NCBI RefSeq assembly: GCF_000067165.1
Contig: NC_010162.1
Coordinates: forward strand, 12,016,501-12,080,500
Length of the DNA stretch: 64,000 bases
Direction of reading: 5' to 3'
Source: Sorangium cellulosum So ce56
Lineage (GTDB): Bacteria > Myxococcota_A > Polyangia > Polyangiales > Polyangiaceae
Translations under genes and position numbers: made by a program
Shown here: positions 54,404 to 63,649 of the stretch, piece after piece
Layout of the letters: every line of letters begins with the position of its first letter
Position numbering within the stretch: the first letter of the stretch is position 1
The notes under the pieces: generated by a model
The model's database searches: none
What the model was told of the DNA's origin: nothing
Seen by the model: the letters and a program-made list of their open reading frames with translations, nothing else

Positions 54404-57400
54404 CGCCGCGCGAGCTCGAGCGTGCGGGCGTTGTCGGGGACGTGCTGGAGAAAGCGCTCGCGCCAGGCCGGGTCGCCGAGCTTTTCGGCGCGCGCGAGCA
54501 GGGCCGTCCTGGCCGCGCCGATCGCGGCGGCGGCCTCGTCGTGCCTACCGCTCGCGGCGAGCACCTCGGCGCAGGTGAGGCGGACGAACGACTCGCCCTC
54601 TTCGATGGTTCCGAACGACTCCAGCGTGGCGTTGGCGTCGGCTGCTGTCCGGACTGCCTCGTCGATGCGGCCGAGCCCGAGCAGCACGCGCGCGAGGACC
54701 GCAAAGGCCTGCACGCCGAGCGTCGGTATGCCGGGAGCGAGCGAGACGGCAGCGCGCGCTTCGCGCTCCGCGGTCTCGAGATCGCCGGCGGCGAGGGCGA
54801 TCCTCCCGAGGCAGCAGCGGGACATCATCTCCACACGCGCGCCGCTCGCTTCCCGGCTCGGCGTGACGCTCGCTTCTGCGAGCCTCCGCGCCTCGGCCAG
54901 CTGCCCGCGATGCGTGAGGATCTGCGCGAGGTTCGACTCCACGACGATCTTGAGATCCCAGAGCTGCAACCGGTCGGTCTCGTCCCTGGATGCGCGCAGC
55001 AACGACTCCGCCCTCTCGAAGTCGCCGAGCTCCGCGTAGAAAAATCCGAGATTTGCTCGGGCGCTGCAGGTATTGCGACGATCGCCAGCCTGGTCAAAGG
55101 CGGACAGCGCGGTCTCCAGGCGGTTCGCGGCGGCGCTGAGGTCACCAGTGCACATCGCGTAGCACGCGCGCGCGTCGTGGAGGCGTCCAATCACCCCGAT
55201 GTCTTGTATCCCTGATTCTGCGAGAGCGCGCTCGACGGTCTCCATCAGAGCGTCCCCTTCGGCATAACGCCCCCACATGGTCACCACCATCGAACCGGCG
55301 ATGAGACAGGTGAGCTTGACGCACTGAGCGTTGCCCGCGGCTCGTGTATCCGCCGCCATGGCGAGCCATCGCTCCAGCGCGTCGAACGGTCCCTGCTTGG
55401 ACGAGGCCAGGCACATCTGCTCGATGGCCGAGAACCATGCGGTCGAGCCCCGCTCGACCCGCTCGATCGCCTCCAGGCCTCGCTCCACGGCGAGGGCGGA
55501 ATCGCCGCTCCATACATGCGCTTCGGCTTGAACCCGGCGGAGCCTGCCCGCGGTCTCTCCGGCGGCGCCGCAGCCGATGCCGCGATCGGCCCGCTCCAGC
55601 GCCGTGCGCAGATCGTTGCCGCGAAGCGCCTCTTCCGCGGCGCGCAGGTACGCCTCTGCCGCCCGCGCCGGCGCGCCGCCGAGCTCGAAGTGCTCCGCGA
55701 GCGCCATCGCGTCTGCGCCGCCGGTCCGTTCCAGCCAGTCGCCCGCGAGCGCGTGGCCGACACGGCGGTCGCGCTCGGTGAGCATGCCATAGGCGGCATC
55801 CCGGACCAGCGCATGGTGGAACCCGTACTCCACCTCGCCTGCGACCCGCGCCTCGTGGCGCCGCAGGATGAGCTCCCGCCGCGCGAGCTCGCCCAGCCGC
55901 GGCGCCACCGGCGCGCCGCCCACGAGGGCGGCGATTCCACCCTCCCAGAACGTCTCGCCGAAGACGCTCGCCGCGCGCAGCACGCGCCGCTCTTCGACGT
56001 CCAGCGCCTCGAGCCGCGCCTGCACCATGGCGAGCGCCGTCTCGGGCATGCCCGCGCTCCTGCCCTCGGCGACCGCGCGGATCTGCTCCTCCAGCATGAA
56101 CGCGTTGCCCTCGGCGCAGGAGAGGAGCCTCTCGATCTGCTCGGCGCCGATGCCATCCCCGAGCACCTCCCGCACGAGCCGCTCACCCGCGCGCCGGGGC
56201 AGCGGCGCGAGGCTGAGACGGAGGCCGTGGCGCTCGCTCCAGAGCGCCGGGAAGAGCTCGTCGACCTCTGGACGAGCGAGCGCCAGGACGAACAAGGGCA
56301 GGTCCCTGGCGTGCCGGAGCGCGGCGTCGATCAAGGTCACCGTGGGCAGATCGCCCCAGTGGAGGTCCTCCAGCACCACGAGCACCGGCTGCCGCTGGCA
56401 CTCGGCCTTGACGAAGTCCACGAACGCCTCGCGGCGGCGATCGCCCATCAGCATCGGGTTCTGCCGCGCCGCGCTGAGCTGCACGTCGCCTTCGTCGGGG
56501 AACGCCGTCCCGACGAGCTCGCCGAGGAACGCCGCGACGTGCGGGCGCTTGGCCCCGAGCCCCTCGAGCTGCTCGACCCGGTCGCGCACCTTGCTCCGCC
56601 GCACCTCCAGCGGCTCGCCGTCGAGGATACGCATGGCGCGGCGGAGCGCCTGGGACAGCAGGCCGAACGCGGAGCCGGCCGCCATCGGATCGGCCCTGCC
56701 GATCCAGATCTCGGCGGCCTCGCGCCGCTCCTCGAGGGCGCGGAGGAACTCCCAGGCGAGGCGCGACTTGCCAAGACCGGGGGCACCCACGACGACCACG
56801 GCGCTCGCGGAGCCCTCGTCCACGCAGTCGCGCCACTCGGCCGCGAGCTGAGAGAGCTCGCGCTCGCGCCCTACACAGGGCGTCGGCTTCCCGAGCAACC
56901 TGGGGACGGTGTCCGGCTCCGCCTTGGGGCCGCGAAGCCAGCATCCTCCGGGCTCGCGCGCCGTATCGAAGCGGCTCGCGAGCAGGCTCGCCGTCGCTTC
57001 GTCGAGCCGGATGCCCGAGGGCAGCGGGCCGTCACGCCCGGCGATGAGCTGCGCCACGCGATCGACGAGCGCGCCGACAGGCAACCTCCCCTCGATCTCC
57101 GCCAGCCCCGTGGCGACGGCCATCGGTGCGCGGCCAAGCTCCGTCCGGAGCGCGAGCGCGCAGTGGGCCGCTCGCACCGCGAGGTCGGTCGGGGACTCGG
57201 CGCCCGACAGCGCGACGAGCAGCCAGCGCGATTGGAGCACATCGAGGCTCCCGCCGTGGCGCGCCACGATGTCCCGCAGCGCCTGGGTCCGCGCGGCGCC
57301 CTCGGCGTCCGAGAGCGTGGCGTCTGTCTCGTCTGTGCCGTTGGCGGTCAGGATGACACACATGACCCTGCGCTCGGCCGTCGTGATCGCCTCGCTCGAC

Positions 57401-58260
57401 GCGGACGGCGCCGAGACGGCGCCCGCTCCGCCGTGGCGCCCGTCGGCCAGCACGGCGAGCTCCGCTGCGACGGCGGCGCCGTCGCGCGGCCGCTGCGTTG
57501 CCTCCTTCGACAGCATCCGCGTCACCAGGCGCTCGAACGGCTCGGGGATGTCGCCGCGGAGCTCCCTGAGCCGCGGTGGATCTTCCAGGACGACCTTCAC
57601 GAGCAGCGCGAGCACGCTGCCGCCCAGGAACGGCGGGCGCCCGGCGAGGCACTGGAACAGCACGCATCCGAGCGCGAACACGTCGGCGCGGGCGTCGACG
57701 GCCAGGTCGCCGCGCGCCTGCTCGGGGGAAAGGTACCCGGGCGTTCCAAGGATCGCTCCGGGCGACGTGAGGCTCAGCTCGAGCCGGAGATTGCGCGCGA
57801 TACCGAAGTCGAGCAGCGTGACTCGCTCGACGTCGCCATCGACGAGCATCAGGTTGCTCGGCTTGAGGTCGCGGTGAACGATGCCGAGGCCATGGACGGC
57901 GCCAAGCGTCGCCGCCACGCGCGCGGCCAGCGTCACGCTCTCGTCGAACGTCAGCGGTCCTTCGGCGAGCCGCTCCTCCAGGGTGACGCCTTCGAGCCAC
58001 TCCATGGCCAGGTACGGCTGCCCCGCGCCGGTCACGCCGTGCGCGACATACTGCACGACGCCGGGCAACCGCAGCGTGACGAGCGCCTGCGCCTCTCGCG
58101 CGAACCGGCGCAGATCGCGCTCGCTCGCGCCCCGCAGGACCTTGAGCGCGATCGCCTCTCCCGAGAGCCGATCGCGCGCGCGGTACACGTCCCCCATCCC
58201 GCCGGAGGCGGCCAGACGCTCGACTTCGAACCGATCCTCGACGAGGTCCAGCACGTGCAT
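54388..58260 (-). CDS. Ser/Thr kinase - cyclase-like - AAA ATPase - TPR multidomain protein (kinase 2)
   Basis: A 1290-residue cytoplasmic protein. The kinase domain (about 1-270) has HRDLKPSNLML, DFGIAR and GYLSPEQ intact. A region resembling a class III cyclase fold (about 300-440; RRVMCVILTANG, GGSLDVLQSRWLLVALSG) lacks the metal-binding Asp pair, so it is probably inactive. It is followed by an ATPase of the AAA/STAND type (Walker A GAPGLGKSRLAW, about 510) and a large TPR-like helical part (about 870-1290). This layout matches the kinase/cyclase fusion proteins of myxobacteria, such as those tied to TOMM peptide systems, but no TOMM genes are seen here. Confidence 0.92.
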   Translation of the reverse strand: MHVLDLVEDRFEVERLAASGGMGDVYRARDRLSGEAIALKVLRGASERDLRRFAREAQALVTLRLPGVVQYVAHGVTGAGQPYLAMEWLEGVTLEERLAEGPLTFDESVTLAARVAATLGAVHGLGIVHRDLKPSNLMLVDGDVERVTLLDFGIARNLRLELSLTSPGAILGTPGYLSPEQARGDLAVDARADVFALGCVLFQCLAGRPPFLGGSVLALLVKVVLEDPPRLRELRGDIPEPFERLVTRMLSKEATQRPRDGAAVAAELAVLADGRHGGAGAVSAPSASSEAITTAERRVMCVILTANGTDETDATLSDAEGAARTQALRDIVARHGGSLDVLQSRWLLVALSGAESPTDLAVRAAHCALALRTELGRAPMAVATGLAEIEGRLPVGALVDRVAQLIAGRDGPLPSGIRLDEATASLLASRFDTAREPGGCWLRGPKAEPDTVPRLLGKPTPCVGRERELSQLAAEWRDCVDEGSASAVVVVGAPGLGKSRLAWEFLRALEERREAAEIWIGRADPMAAGSAFGLLSQALRRAMRILDGEPLEVRRSKVRDRVEQLEGLGAKRPHVAAFLGELVGTAFPDEGDVQLSAARQNPMLMGDRRREAFVDFVKAECQRQPVLVVLEDLHWGDLPTVTLIDAALRHARDLPLFVLALARPEVDELFPALWSERHGLRLSLAPLPRRAGERLVREVLGDGIGAEQIERLLSCAEGNAFMLEEQIRAVAEGRSAGMPETALAMVQARLEALDVEERRVLRAASVFGETFWEGGIAALVGGAPVAPRLGELARRELILRRHEARVAGEVEYGFHHALVRDAAYGMLTERDRRVGHALAGDWLERTGGADAMALAEHFELGGAPARAAEAYLRAAEEALRGNDLRTALERADRGIGCGAAGETAGRLRRVQAEAHVWSGDSALAVERGLEAIERVERGSTAWFSAIEQMCLASSKQGPFDALERWLAMAADTRAAGNAQCVKLTCLIAGSMVVTMWGRYAEGDALMETVERALAESGIQDIGVIGRLHDARACYAMCTGDLSAAANRLETALSAFDQAGDRRNTCSARANLGFFYAELGDFERAESLLRASRDETDRLQLWDLKIVVESNLAQILTHRGQLAEARRLAEASVTPSREASGARVEMMSRCCLGRIALAAGDLETAEREARAAVSLAPGIPTLGVQAFAVLARVLLGLGRIDEAVRTAADANATLESFGTIEEGESFVRLTCAEVLAASGRHDEAAAAIGAARTALLARAEKLGDPAWRERFLQHVPDNARTLELARRWLGG

Positions 58261-58359
58261 GGCGCTTCCTATGTACTCGCGCCGGGCACCCGACGGCGGT
58301 TCGGCGCCGCAGAGCCGTTGCCCAACGATGTCGTGCCGCCGGCGGCCGGCAAATCGCGG

Positions 58360-59853
58360 TCAGAACACGAACTTGAGGTGTCCGCCCACCGTCGCGAGCA
58401 CCAGCGAGTACTCCCCGTTGCCGAGGTCGTAATCCGAGCCGGTCACCGTGCGCGGCAGGATGCCCTGCACGCGGACGTCGCCCGAGAGCGACACGCGATC
58501 GCTGAGCTTCAAGACACCCCCGACGTCCCCGATCAGCCGGTGGTTGTCGGGCGAGGCCACGTCGATCGTGCTGTCCGGCGAGGCCGCCGACTGATACCCG
58601 ACCGACGCCGTCGCCAGGAACGCCTCGCTCAGCTTGTACTTGGCGCCGATCTCCGCCCACACCGTGTCGTTCCACCTGCGCGGCAGCGTCACGGTGACGC
58701 GATCGGTGATCCCGAGCTTCGGCTGGGCGAGGTCCGGAGAGGAGGCCTCGACGACGAACGCCTCGATGTCCGAATAGAGCACGTACGAGAGGAGCCCATC
58801 GAGGCTGAGCTTGTCGTTCACCCGGTAGCCGACGCCGGCGGTGAGCCGCTTGGGGAGCGTGAACGAGAGCTCCACGTCGCCCTCGACCAGCGGCTTGTAA
58901 CGCAGGCCCTGCTCGGCGAGGTCCTGCGTGAAGAACGGGTGGTCCATGTCGATCGCGAACTTGCCCTTGTACCGCATCGCGGCGCTGTGCTGGTACGTGA
59001 GGCCGAAGCGAAGGTCCTTGTTGGGATTGAAGGCGAGCCCGAGGTGGAAGGAGGCGCCGTGCGACAGGGCCTCCTTGATCGAGATGGAGCGCGCGAGGAC
59101 GTCGAGCTCGCGCAGCTCGGACGGCGTGTTCGGGCCGAAGTCGTTGTCCTGCTTCAGGTAGTCGAGGCCGTCGTGGAACTCCTTGAGGCTCCCGAAGTCC
59201 TGCACCTTCGAGAGCTCCGCGAGGCCGCTGACGTAGGACACGCCGGCGCCGAGCGAGACCTGGTCGGTCAGCTTGAGCCCGGCGGCCGCCGTGAGCGACG
59301 TGGAGACGATGAACGCCTGCCGGAGCTGCCAGCGCTGCGCGCCGTCCTGGAAGCTGAGCGCCGCGGCATAAGGGACATACAGGCCCACGCCCACGGTCAG
59401 GCGGTTCGGCAGGGCCGGGATCGCCAGGAAGGCGTTGCCCGTCGGCGCGATCGGCGTCGTCGACACCTCCTCGGCGCGGCCGCGCTTGCTGGCGTCGACG
59501 TTCGCCGGATCGAGCGGGAGCTTGAACTGGAGCGTGTCCGGCGTCTGGTACGTGCCGCGCCGCTCGCGCTGGTAGGTCGCGTGGCCGACGATGAGGCCCG
59601 CGCCCAGGACGAGCTCCGGCCGCTGGACCCCCGCGAGCTCGGCCGGGTTCCAGTAGACGGCCGCGGCGTCGGACGTCGTGGGGCCCGAGAGCCCGCTCGT
59701 CACCCAGGGCGCGTCGATGCCCGAGGCGCGCGCGTCCCGCGCCGCCAGGCAGGCGAGGCCTGTCGCGAGCGAGAGCGCGGCGAGCTCACGTCCTGTTCGT
59801 TGACGCGCACGGGCGCGGGCGCGGGGCCGCGGGGGCGGCAGAGCTCCTTGCAT
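58360..59853 (-). CDS. FadL/OmpP1-family outer-membrane channel
   Basis: A 497-residue outer-membrane beta-barrel of the FadL family, which carries fatty acids or other hydrophobic molecules inward. After an Arg-rich leader and hydrophobic signal (ALSLATGLACLAARDARA), the mature start has the NPA-like element DAAAVYWNPAELAGV, conserved near the FadL N-terminus (plug region). Later strands include VGVGLYVPYAAALSFQ and VSLSGDVRVQG, ending in GGHLKFVF with the C-terminal Phe that aids barrel insertion. ATG 59853 is preferred; an upstream GTG (59886) overlapping the previous stop is possible. Third gene of a three-gene operon. Confidence 0.9.
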   Translation of the reverse strand: MQGALPPPRPRARARARQRTGRELAALSLATGLACLAARDARASGIDAPWVTSGLSGPTTSDAAAVYWNPAELAGVQRPELVLGAGLIVGHATYQRERRGTYQTPDTLQFKLPLDPANVDASKRGRAEEVSTTPIAPTGNAFLAIPALPNRLTVGVGLYVPYAAALSFQDGAQRWQLRQAFIVSTSLTAAAGLKLTDQVSLGAGVSYVSGLAELSKVQDFGSLKEFHDGLDYLKQDNDFGPNTPSELRELDVLARSISIKEALSHGASFHLGLAFNPNKDLRFGLTYQHSAAMRYKGKFAIDMDHPFFTQDLAEQGLRYKPLVEGDVELSFTLPKRLTAGVGYRVNDKLSLDGLLSYVLYSDIEAFVVEASSPDLAQPKLGITDRVTVTLPRRWNDTVWAEIGAKYKLSEAFLATASVGYQSAASPDSTIDVASPDNHRLIGDVGGVLKLSDRVSLSGDVRVQGILPRTVTGSDYDLGNGEYSLVLATVGGHLKFVF

Positions 59854-59882
59854 GAGACGGGTCCTCACGGTGGGGGGGCCGA

Positions 59883-61697
59883 TCACTGGATCCGGGTGAG
59901 GGTGAGCGAGAGGCGATGGGGGCTCGGCTTGTCGCCGATCCTGATCTCGTAGCGGCGCCCCTCGTCGTCCGCGAAGTACAGCGTATCTCCCGCCTTGACC
60001 TCCACCTTCTCGTGGAGCGCGTCGCCGTCGATCTCCTCGGTCGTCGACACCTTCTTCTCGAGCGCGGGGTCGGAGAAGAAGCCAGGGCTCTCGTAGGCAT
60101 AGTCGCGCACGCGCACGCCGTCCGCGTCCTTGCGGATGTCGTCGGGCGCGACGAAGTAGAGGTAATCCCGCCGGCCGGCGACGCCGCTCTCGGTGCTCGG
60201 CTGGTAGAGGTAGAAGTCCGCGTCGCCGGCGGCGTTGTCGTTGAGCTCGAGCGCCATGTCCTTGAGGACCGCTGGATCGCTCGCGAGGTTCTTCTTGATG
60301 CTCGCGACGAGATCCTCGGTCTTCACGCCGACCGGCACGTCGCGCAGGGTCACCTCGAGGTCGGCCTCCCCCTCGGCGAGGCCGCCGTCATGGAGGCGCG
60401 CCTGGGCGACGTCGAGGAGGATGTCCCAGAAGTAGGACGGCGCCGGAGGCGGGTCTTCGAGAATGACGCTCTCGTCGACGCTGATCTCGGTCCATCCGCT
60501 CTCGTCGATGCAGACCTTCACGGCCTCGAAGTCGCTCATCGACGTGCCCGCGGGCCCGTAGCTCGAGCAGTGATCCTCGATCTGGGCGGCCCTGAGCTCA
60601 CCCGCGCGGGCGAGGATGTGCTCGAACTCCCAGAGCGGCTGTTCCCACACGGGCGAGTTGCCGCGCGGCGCGGGCTCCTTGCTCGTGCCGCCCGGCAGGA
60701 GCATCGCGCTCTCGGGGATGGCCAGCGTCAGCTCGCCGATGCTCAGGTTCCTGGCGAGGTTGTCCAGGACGAGCCAGTCCTCCTGGCTGAAGTCGAACAG
60801 GGTGTCGATCTGGCCCGGCGTGCTGTTGACGCTCGCGACATCGGCCATCGTGGCGTCGACCCCCTTGTACGGCAGGGCATTGACGTCGACCCGGACCGTC
60901 ATCGTGAAGTCGTCGAGGGCCGCCTTCACCCCCGACGCGGCCTTGATGAAGCCGGGGTGCTTCGCGCCGTCCGGGTCGTCCGGATGGAGCGGCGTCGGGC
61001 CGAACTGCGCGGCGAGGCCGGCGAAATCGGTGACGACATCGTACAGCGTGACAGGGATGGAGTGGGGCGCGACGGGGTAGATGCCGTCCGGATGCTCCTC
61101 GTTCGTCGGCCCTCTCCGGTGCTGGGTATTCGGGTGGGTGCTGACGAGGTTCTCCAGGACGGCCTGTGAGGTGATCTGGACGGGGATGAGCCGCTCGTTG
61201 CCGGCCGCGCCCGTGAGGTCCGAGAGGATCTTCGACGTCGAGAGCCCCACGGCGTTGCCGACCCCGAGCAGGCCCTCGAGGCTCGTGCCGCGCAGGTCGG
61301 CGTTCTCCGGCGTCATGTTCAGGAGCCCGACGAGGTTCCGCGACGCGGGCGGGAGCGCCGCGATCTCCGCGGGGGGCATGTACATGACCTTGAGCAGCGC
61401 GTTCTCGATGAGCGTCGAGATGTCGAGATCGAGCAGCCATATCGCCTCGAGGGTGGGCCGCGGAATGGCCTTGAGCTCGTCGAGCGTGAGCGTCTTGGCG
61501 AAGCCCCTCGCGTCGAACCGCAGGAACTCGAGCGTGAGGGTGCGGCTCTGGCGCACGCCGAGCGCCGGCGGGGGCGGCGCCTGCTCCACCGTGACGGCCT
61601 CGACGCAGCCGGGCAGCGCAGAGAGCGCGGCGGCGAGCAGGGGGCCGAGCCGGGAGAGCTGGCGGGCGGCGGGGCGGGTGAGAACTCGCGCTTCCAT
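59883..61697 (-). CDS. Lipoprotein, paralogue A of the FadL operon
   Basis: A 604-residue lipoprotein with the lipobox LSALPGC (Cys near residue 31). No known domain is recognised. It shares a set of blocks with the following gene: LLNMTPENADLRGTSLEGL, a YESPGFF segment and a C-terminal DDEGRRYEIRIG strand. It lacks the Gly-rich linker seen in the other paralogue. Its start (ATG 61697) is 2 nt from the stop of the upstream paralogue and its stop touches the FadL-type gene, so all three are translated together. Confidence 0.83.
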   Translation of the reverse strand: MEARVLTRPAARQLSRLGPLLAAALSALPGCVEAVTVEQAPPPPALGVRQSRTLTLEFLRFDARGFAKTLTLDELKAIPRPTLEAIWLLDLDISTLIENALLKVMYMPPAEIAALPPASRNLVGLLNMTPENADLRGTSLEGLLGVGNAVGLSTSKILSDLTGAAGNERLIPVQITSQAVLENLVSTHPNTQHRRGPTNEEHPDGIYPVAPHSIPVTLYDVVTDFAGLAAQFGPTPLHPDDPDGAKHPGFIKAASGVKAALDDFTMTVRVDVNALPYKGVDATMADVASVNSTPGQIDTLFDFSQEDWLVLDNLARNLSIGELTLAIPESAMLLPGGTSKEPAPRGNSPVWEQPLWEFEHILARAGELRAAQIEDHCSSYGPAGTSMSDFEAVKVCIDESGWTEISVDESVILEDPPPAPSYFWDILLDVAQARLHDGGLAEGEADLEVTLRDVPVGVKTEDLVASIKKNLASDPAVLKDMALELNDNAAGDADFYLYQPSTESGVAGRRDYLYFVAPDDIRKDADGVRVRDYAYESPGFFSDPALEKKVSTTEEIDGDALHEKVEVKAGDTLYFADDEGRRYEIRIGDKPSPHRLSLTLTRIQ

Positions 61698-61699
61698 GA

Positions 61700-63649
61700 T
61701 CAGAGCTTCTCCACGTCGGCGGTGATCTCCACCGGATCGTCGCTCTCGGGCACGTAGAAGCGGACCTCGTAGACGGCGCCCTCGTCGTCCTGCATGTACA
61801 GCGTGGTCTCGCCCGGCGGCAGCCTGTATTTCTCGTGCGTCGTGTCGTCGACGCCGTCGAGCTCCTTGCTGGAGACCTTGCTCGCCTCGCTGAGATCCGG
61901 GCTCGTGAAGAAGCCGGGACTTTCGTAAGTGTAGGCGCGAGGGGCCTCCGAGCTTTGATCCGAAGGCCGGAGGTCGTCCTCGGCGACGAAGAACAAGGTG
62001 GGCGCGCCGTCGGGCGCGCCGCGGCCGTAGAAGAAGTCGAGCGCGTCGTTGTTGATCCAGTAACGGCCCAGGATGATCTCGGCGATCTCGCTGGCCTGGC
62101 TCTGCAGGGTCGGGCGGAGCTCGGCCACGATCTCGTCGGCCGTCAGGCCGATGCCGACGTTGTGGAGCGCGAAGACCGGCTGGGCGGCGCCTTCGGGGAT
62201 CTCGGGGTTGCCGTCGCCGGTGGGATCGTGGATGGCGACCTGGCCGACCTCGGTGAGCAGCTCCCAGAAGAGCTGCGACGGCGGTATCGGGGGAGGTTGG
62301 TCGGAAACCAGGTCGGTGAAGGCCGTCCAGCCGCGCGGGTCGCCGTTCTGGCCGATGGTCACGCCCACCCGGCACGTCCCGCTCAGGCGGAAGTAGCACC
62401 CTGTGAAGGGCACGCGCTCGCTATACGTAAGATAAGCCGCCTTGCCCACGATGTGCTCCATCATGAATGGAGGGGTGGACCATACCGTGTTGGAGCCGAC
62501 CGGCATGTCTGGACGGTTCTCCTTGCAGGCGGGCGCGTCGGCCTCGATGCACGCCTTCACCTTGGTGGGCAGCTCGCGCAGCGAGATGCGCATATCGATC
62601 GTCGGTGAAGGGGCGATGCCGCTGATCTGGAGCTTCTCCGGGTCGGTGAAGTCGAACCGGAGCGGCGCGTCGCCGTCCCGGAGGAACATGTCACCGCCGC
62701 CCTTCGAGAGATCGACCCCCGAGACCCTGCGTAGGCCGGACTCGGCGACGACGCGCATCTGGAAGTCGGGCAGGAGGACATCGCTCTTCGTCGTGAACGT
62801 CTCATCGTCCCGCACGAGCACGCCTGGATGATCCCCGCTGGGTCCGAGCTTCTCGGACAGCGGCTGGAGATCGACCAGGGCCTCGTAGAGGCTGACAGGT
62901 ATCCTCAAGCCATCTGGACTGGCGATGGCCGGGTGTGTGCCGAGCAGCTGCTGCTGGAGGGCGAGGATGAGCTTGGGTATCGGCACGAAGGGGGCCGTCC
63001 GGTTGCTGCGCACGGCCGTCGGATCCGGCTGGACCGCCAGATCGAGGGTGATGCTGTCGGCGAGGACGTCCGCGAAGTCGAACCCGAATGTGCCGGGGGG
63101 GTTCTCCTCGAAGATCGCCTGCAGCCCCTCGAGCGACGTCCCCGTCACATTGGCGTTGGCTGGCGTCATGCTGAGCAGCCGCACCAGCGCGAACTCCGGG
63201 GACGTCTGCCACTCATCCCCGAAGCTCTGGCCGAGCTCGGTGAGCGAGCAGTTATGGCCCGGGTCCGGGCTGTCGTTCTGCCACGAGGTCCCACACGCGT
63301 TCTGGATCTGCTCGAGCGCGTTCCGGAGCAGCCCGGTCGTGTCCACGTCGAGGATCGTGATCTGCTTGGCGCCGTCCTCGCCGAAGACCTGGAGCGCCTT
63401 CTGCTTGTCGAGCTCCAGCACGACCGACGGGAGCTCGGCGTCGTCGATGCGCAGGCGGAACCGGTTCGGCTCGACGATGACCGAGCCGCCGCCTTCGCCG
63501 CCTTCGCCGCCGCCCCCTCCGCCGCCGGCGGCGCCGCTGCCGCCGCCTCCGTCGTCGCCGCACGCGGCGAGCGCGGCGAGCAGCACGAGGGAAACGCCGC
63601 GGAGCGCGGCGCCGCGCCGGGAGGAGAGGGCGAGCGAGAAGTGCGTCAT
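61700..63649 (-). CDS. Lipoprotein, paralogue B of the FadL operon
   Basis: A 649-residue lipoprotein. The signal ends LLAALAACGDD (Cys near residue 30) and is followed by a flexible Gly/Ser linker (GGGGSGAAGGGGG). The body shares with paralogue A LLSMTPANANVTGTSLEGL, TYESPGFF and DDEGAVYEVRFYV. There are two extra Cys pairs (CGTSW...CSLTE, and CYFRLSGTC). It has no assigned domain. It is the first gene of the unit and ATG 63649 is preceded by the likely promoter. An outer-membrane lipoprotein pair with a FadL channel suggests substrate capture; this is inference. Confidence 0.83.
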   Translation of the reverse strand: MTHFSLALSSRRGAALRGVSLVLLAALAACGDDGGGGSGAAGGGGGGGEGGEGGGSVIVEPNRFRLRIDDAELPSVVLELDKQKALQVFGEDGAKQITILDVDTTGLLRNALEQIQNACGTSWQNDSPDPGHNCSLTELGQSFGDEWQTSPEFALVRLLSMTPANANVTGTSLEGLQAIFEENPPGTFGFDFADVLADSITLDLAVQPDPTAVRSNRTAPFVPIPKLILALQQQLLGTHPAIASPDGLRIPVSLYEALVDLQPLSEKLGPSGDHPGVLVRDDETFTTKSDVLLPDFQMRVVAESGLRRVSGVDLSKGGGDMFLRDGDAPLRFDFTDPEKLQISGIAPSPTIDMRISLRELPTKVKACIEADAPACKENRPDMPVGSNTVWSTPPFMMEHIVGKAAYLTYSERVPFTGCYFRLSGTCRVGVTIGQNGDPRGWTAFTDLVSDQPPPIPPSQLFWELLTEVGQVAIHDPTGDGNPEIPEGAAQPVFALHNVGIGLTADEIVAELRPTLQSQASEIAEIILGRYWINNDALDFFYGRGAPDGAPTLFFVAEDDLRPSDQSSEAPRAYTYESPGFFTSPDLSEASKVSSKELDGVDDTTHEKYRLPPGETTLYMQDDEGAVYEVRFYVPESDDPVEITADVEKL

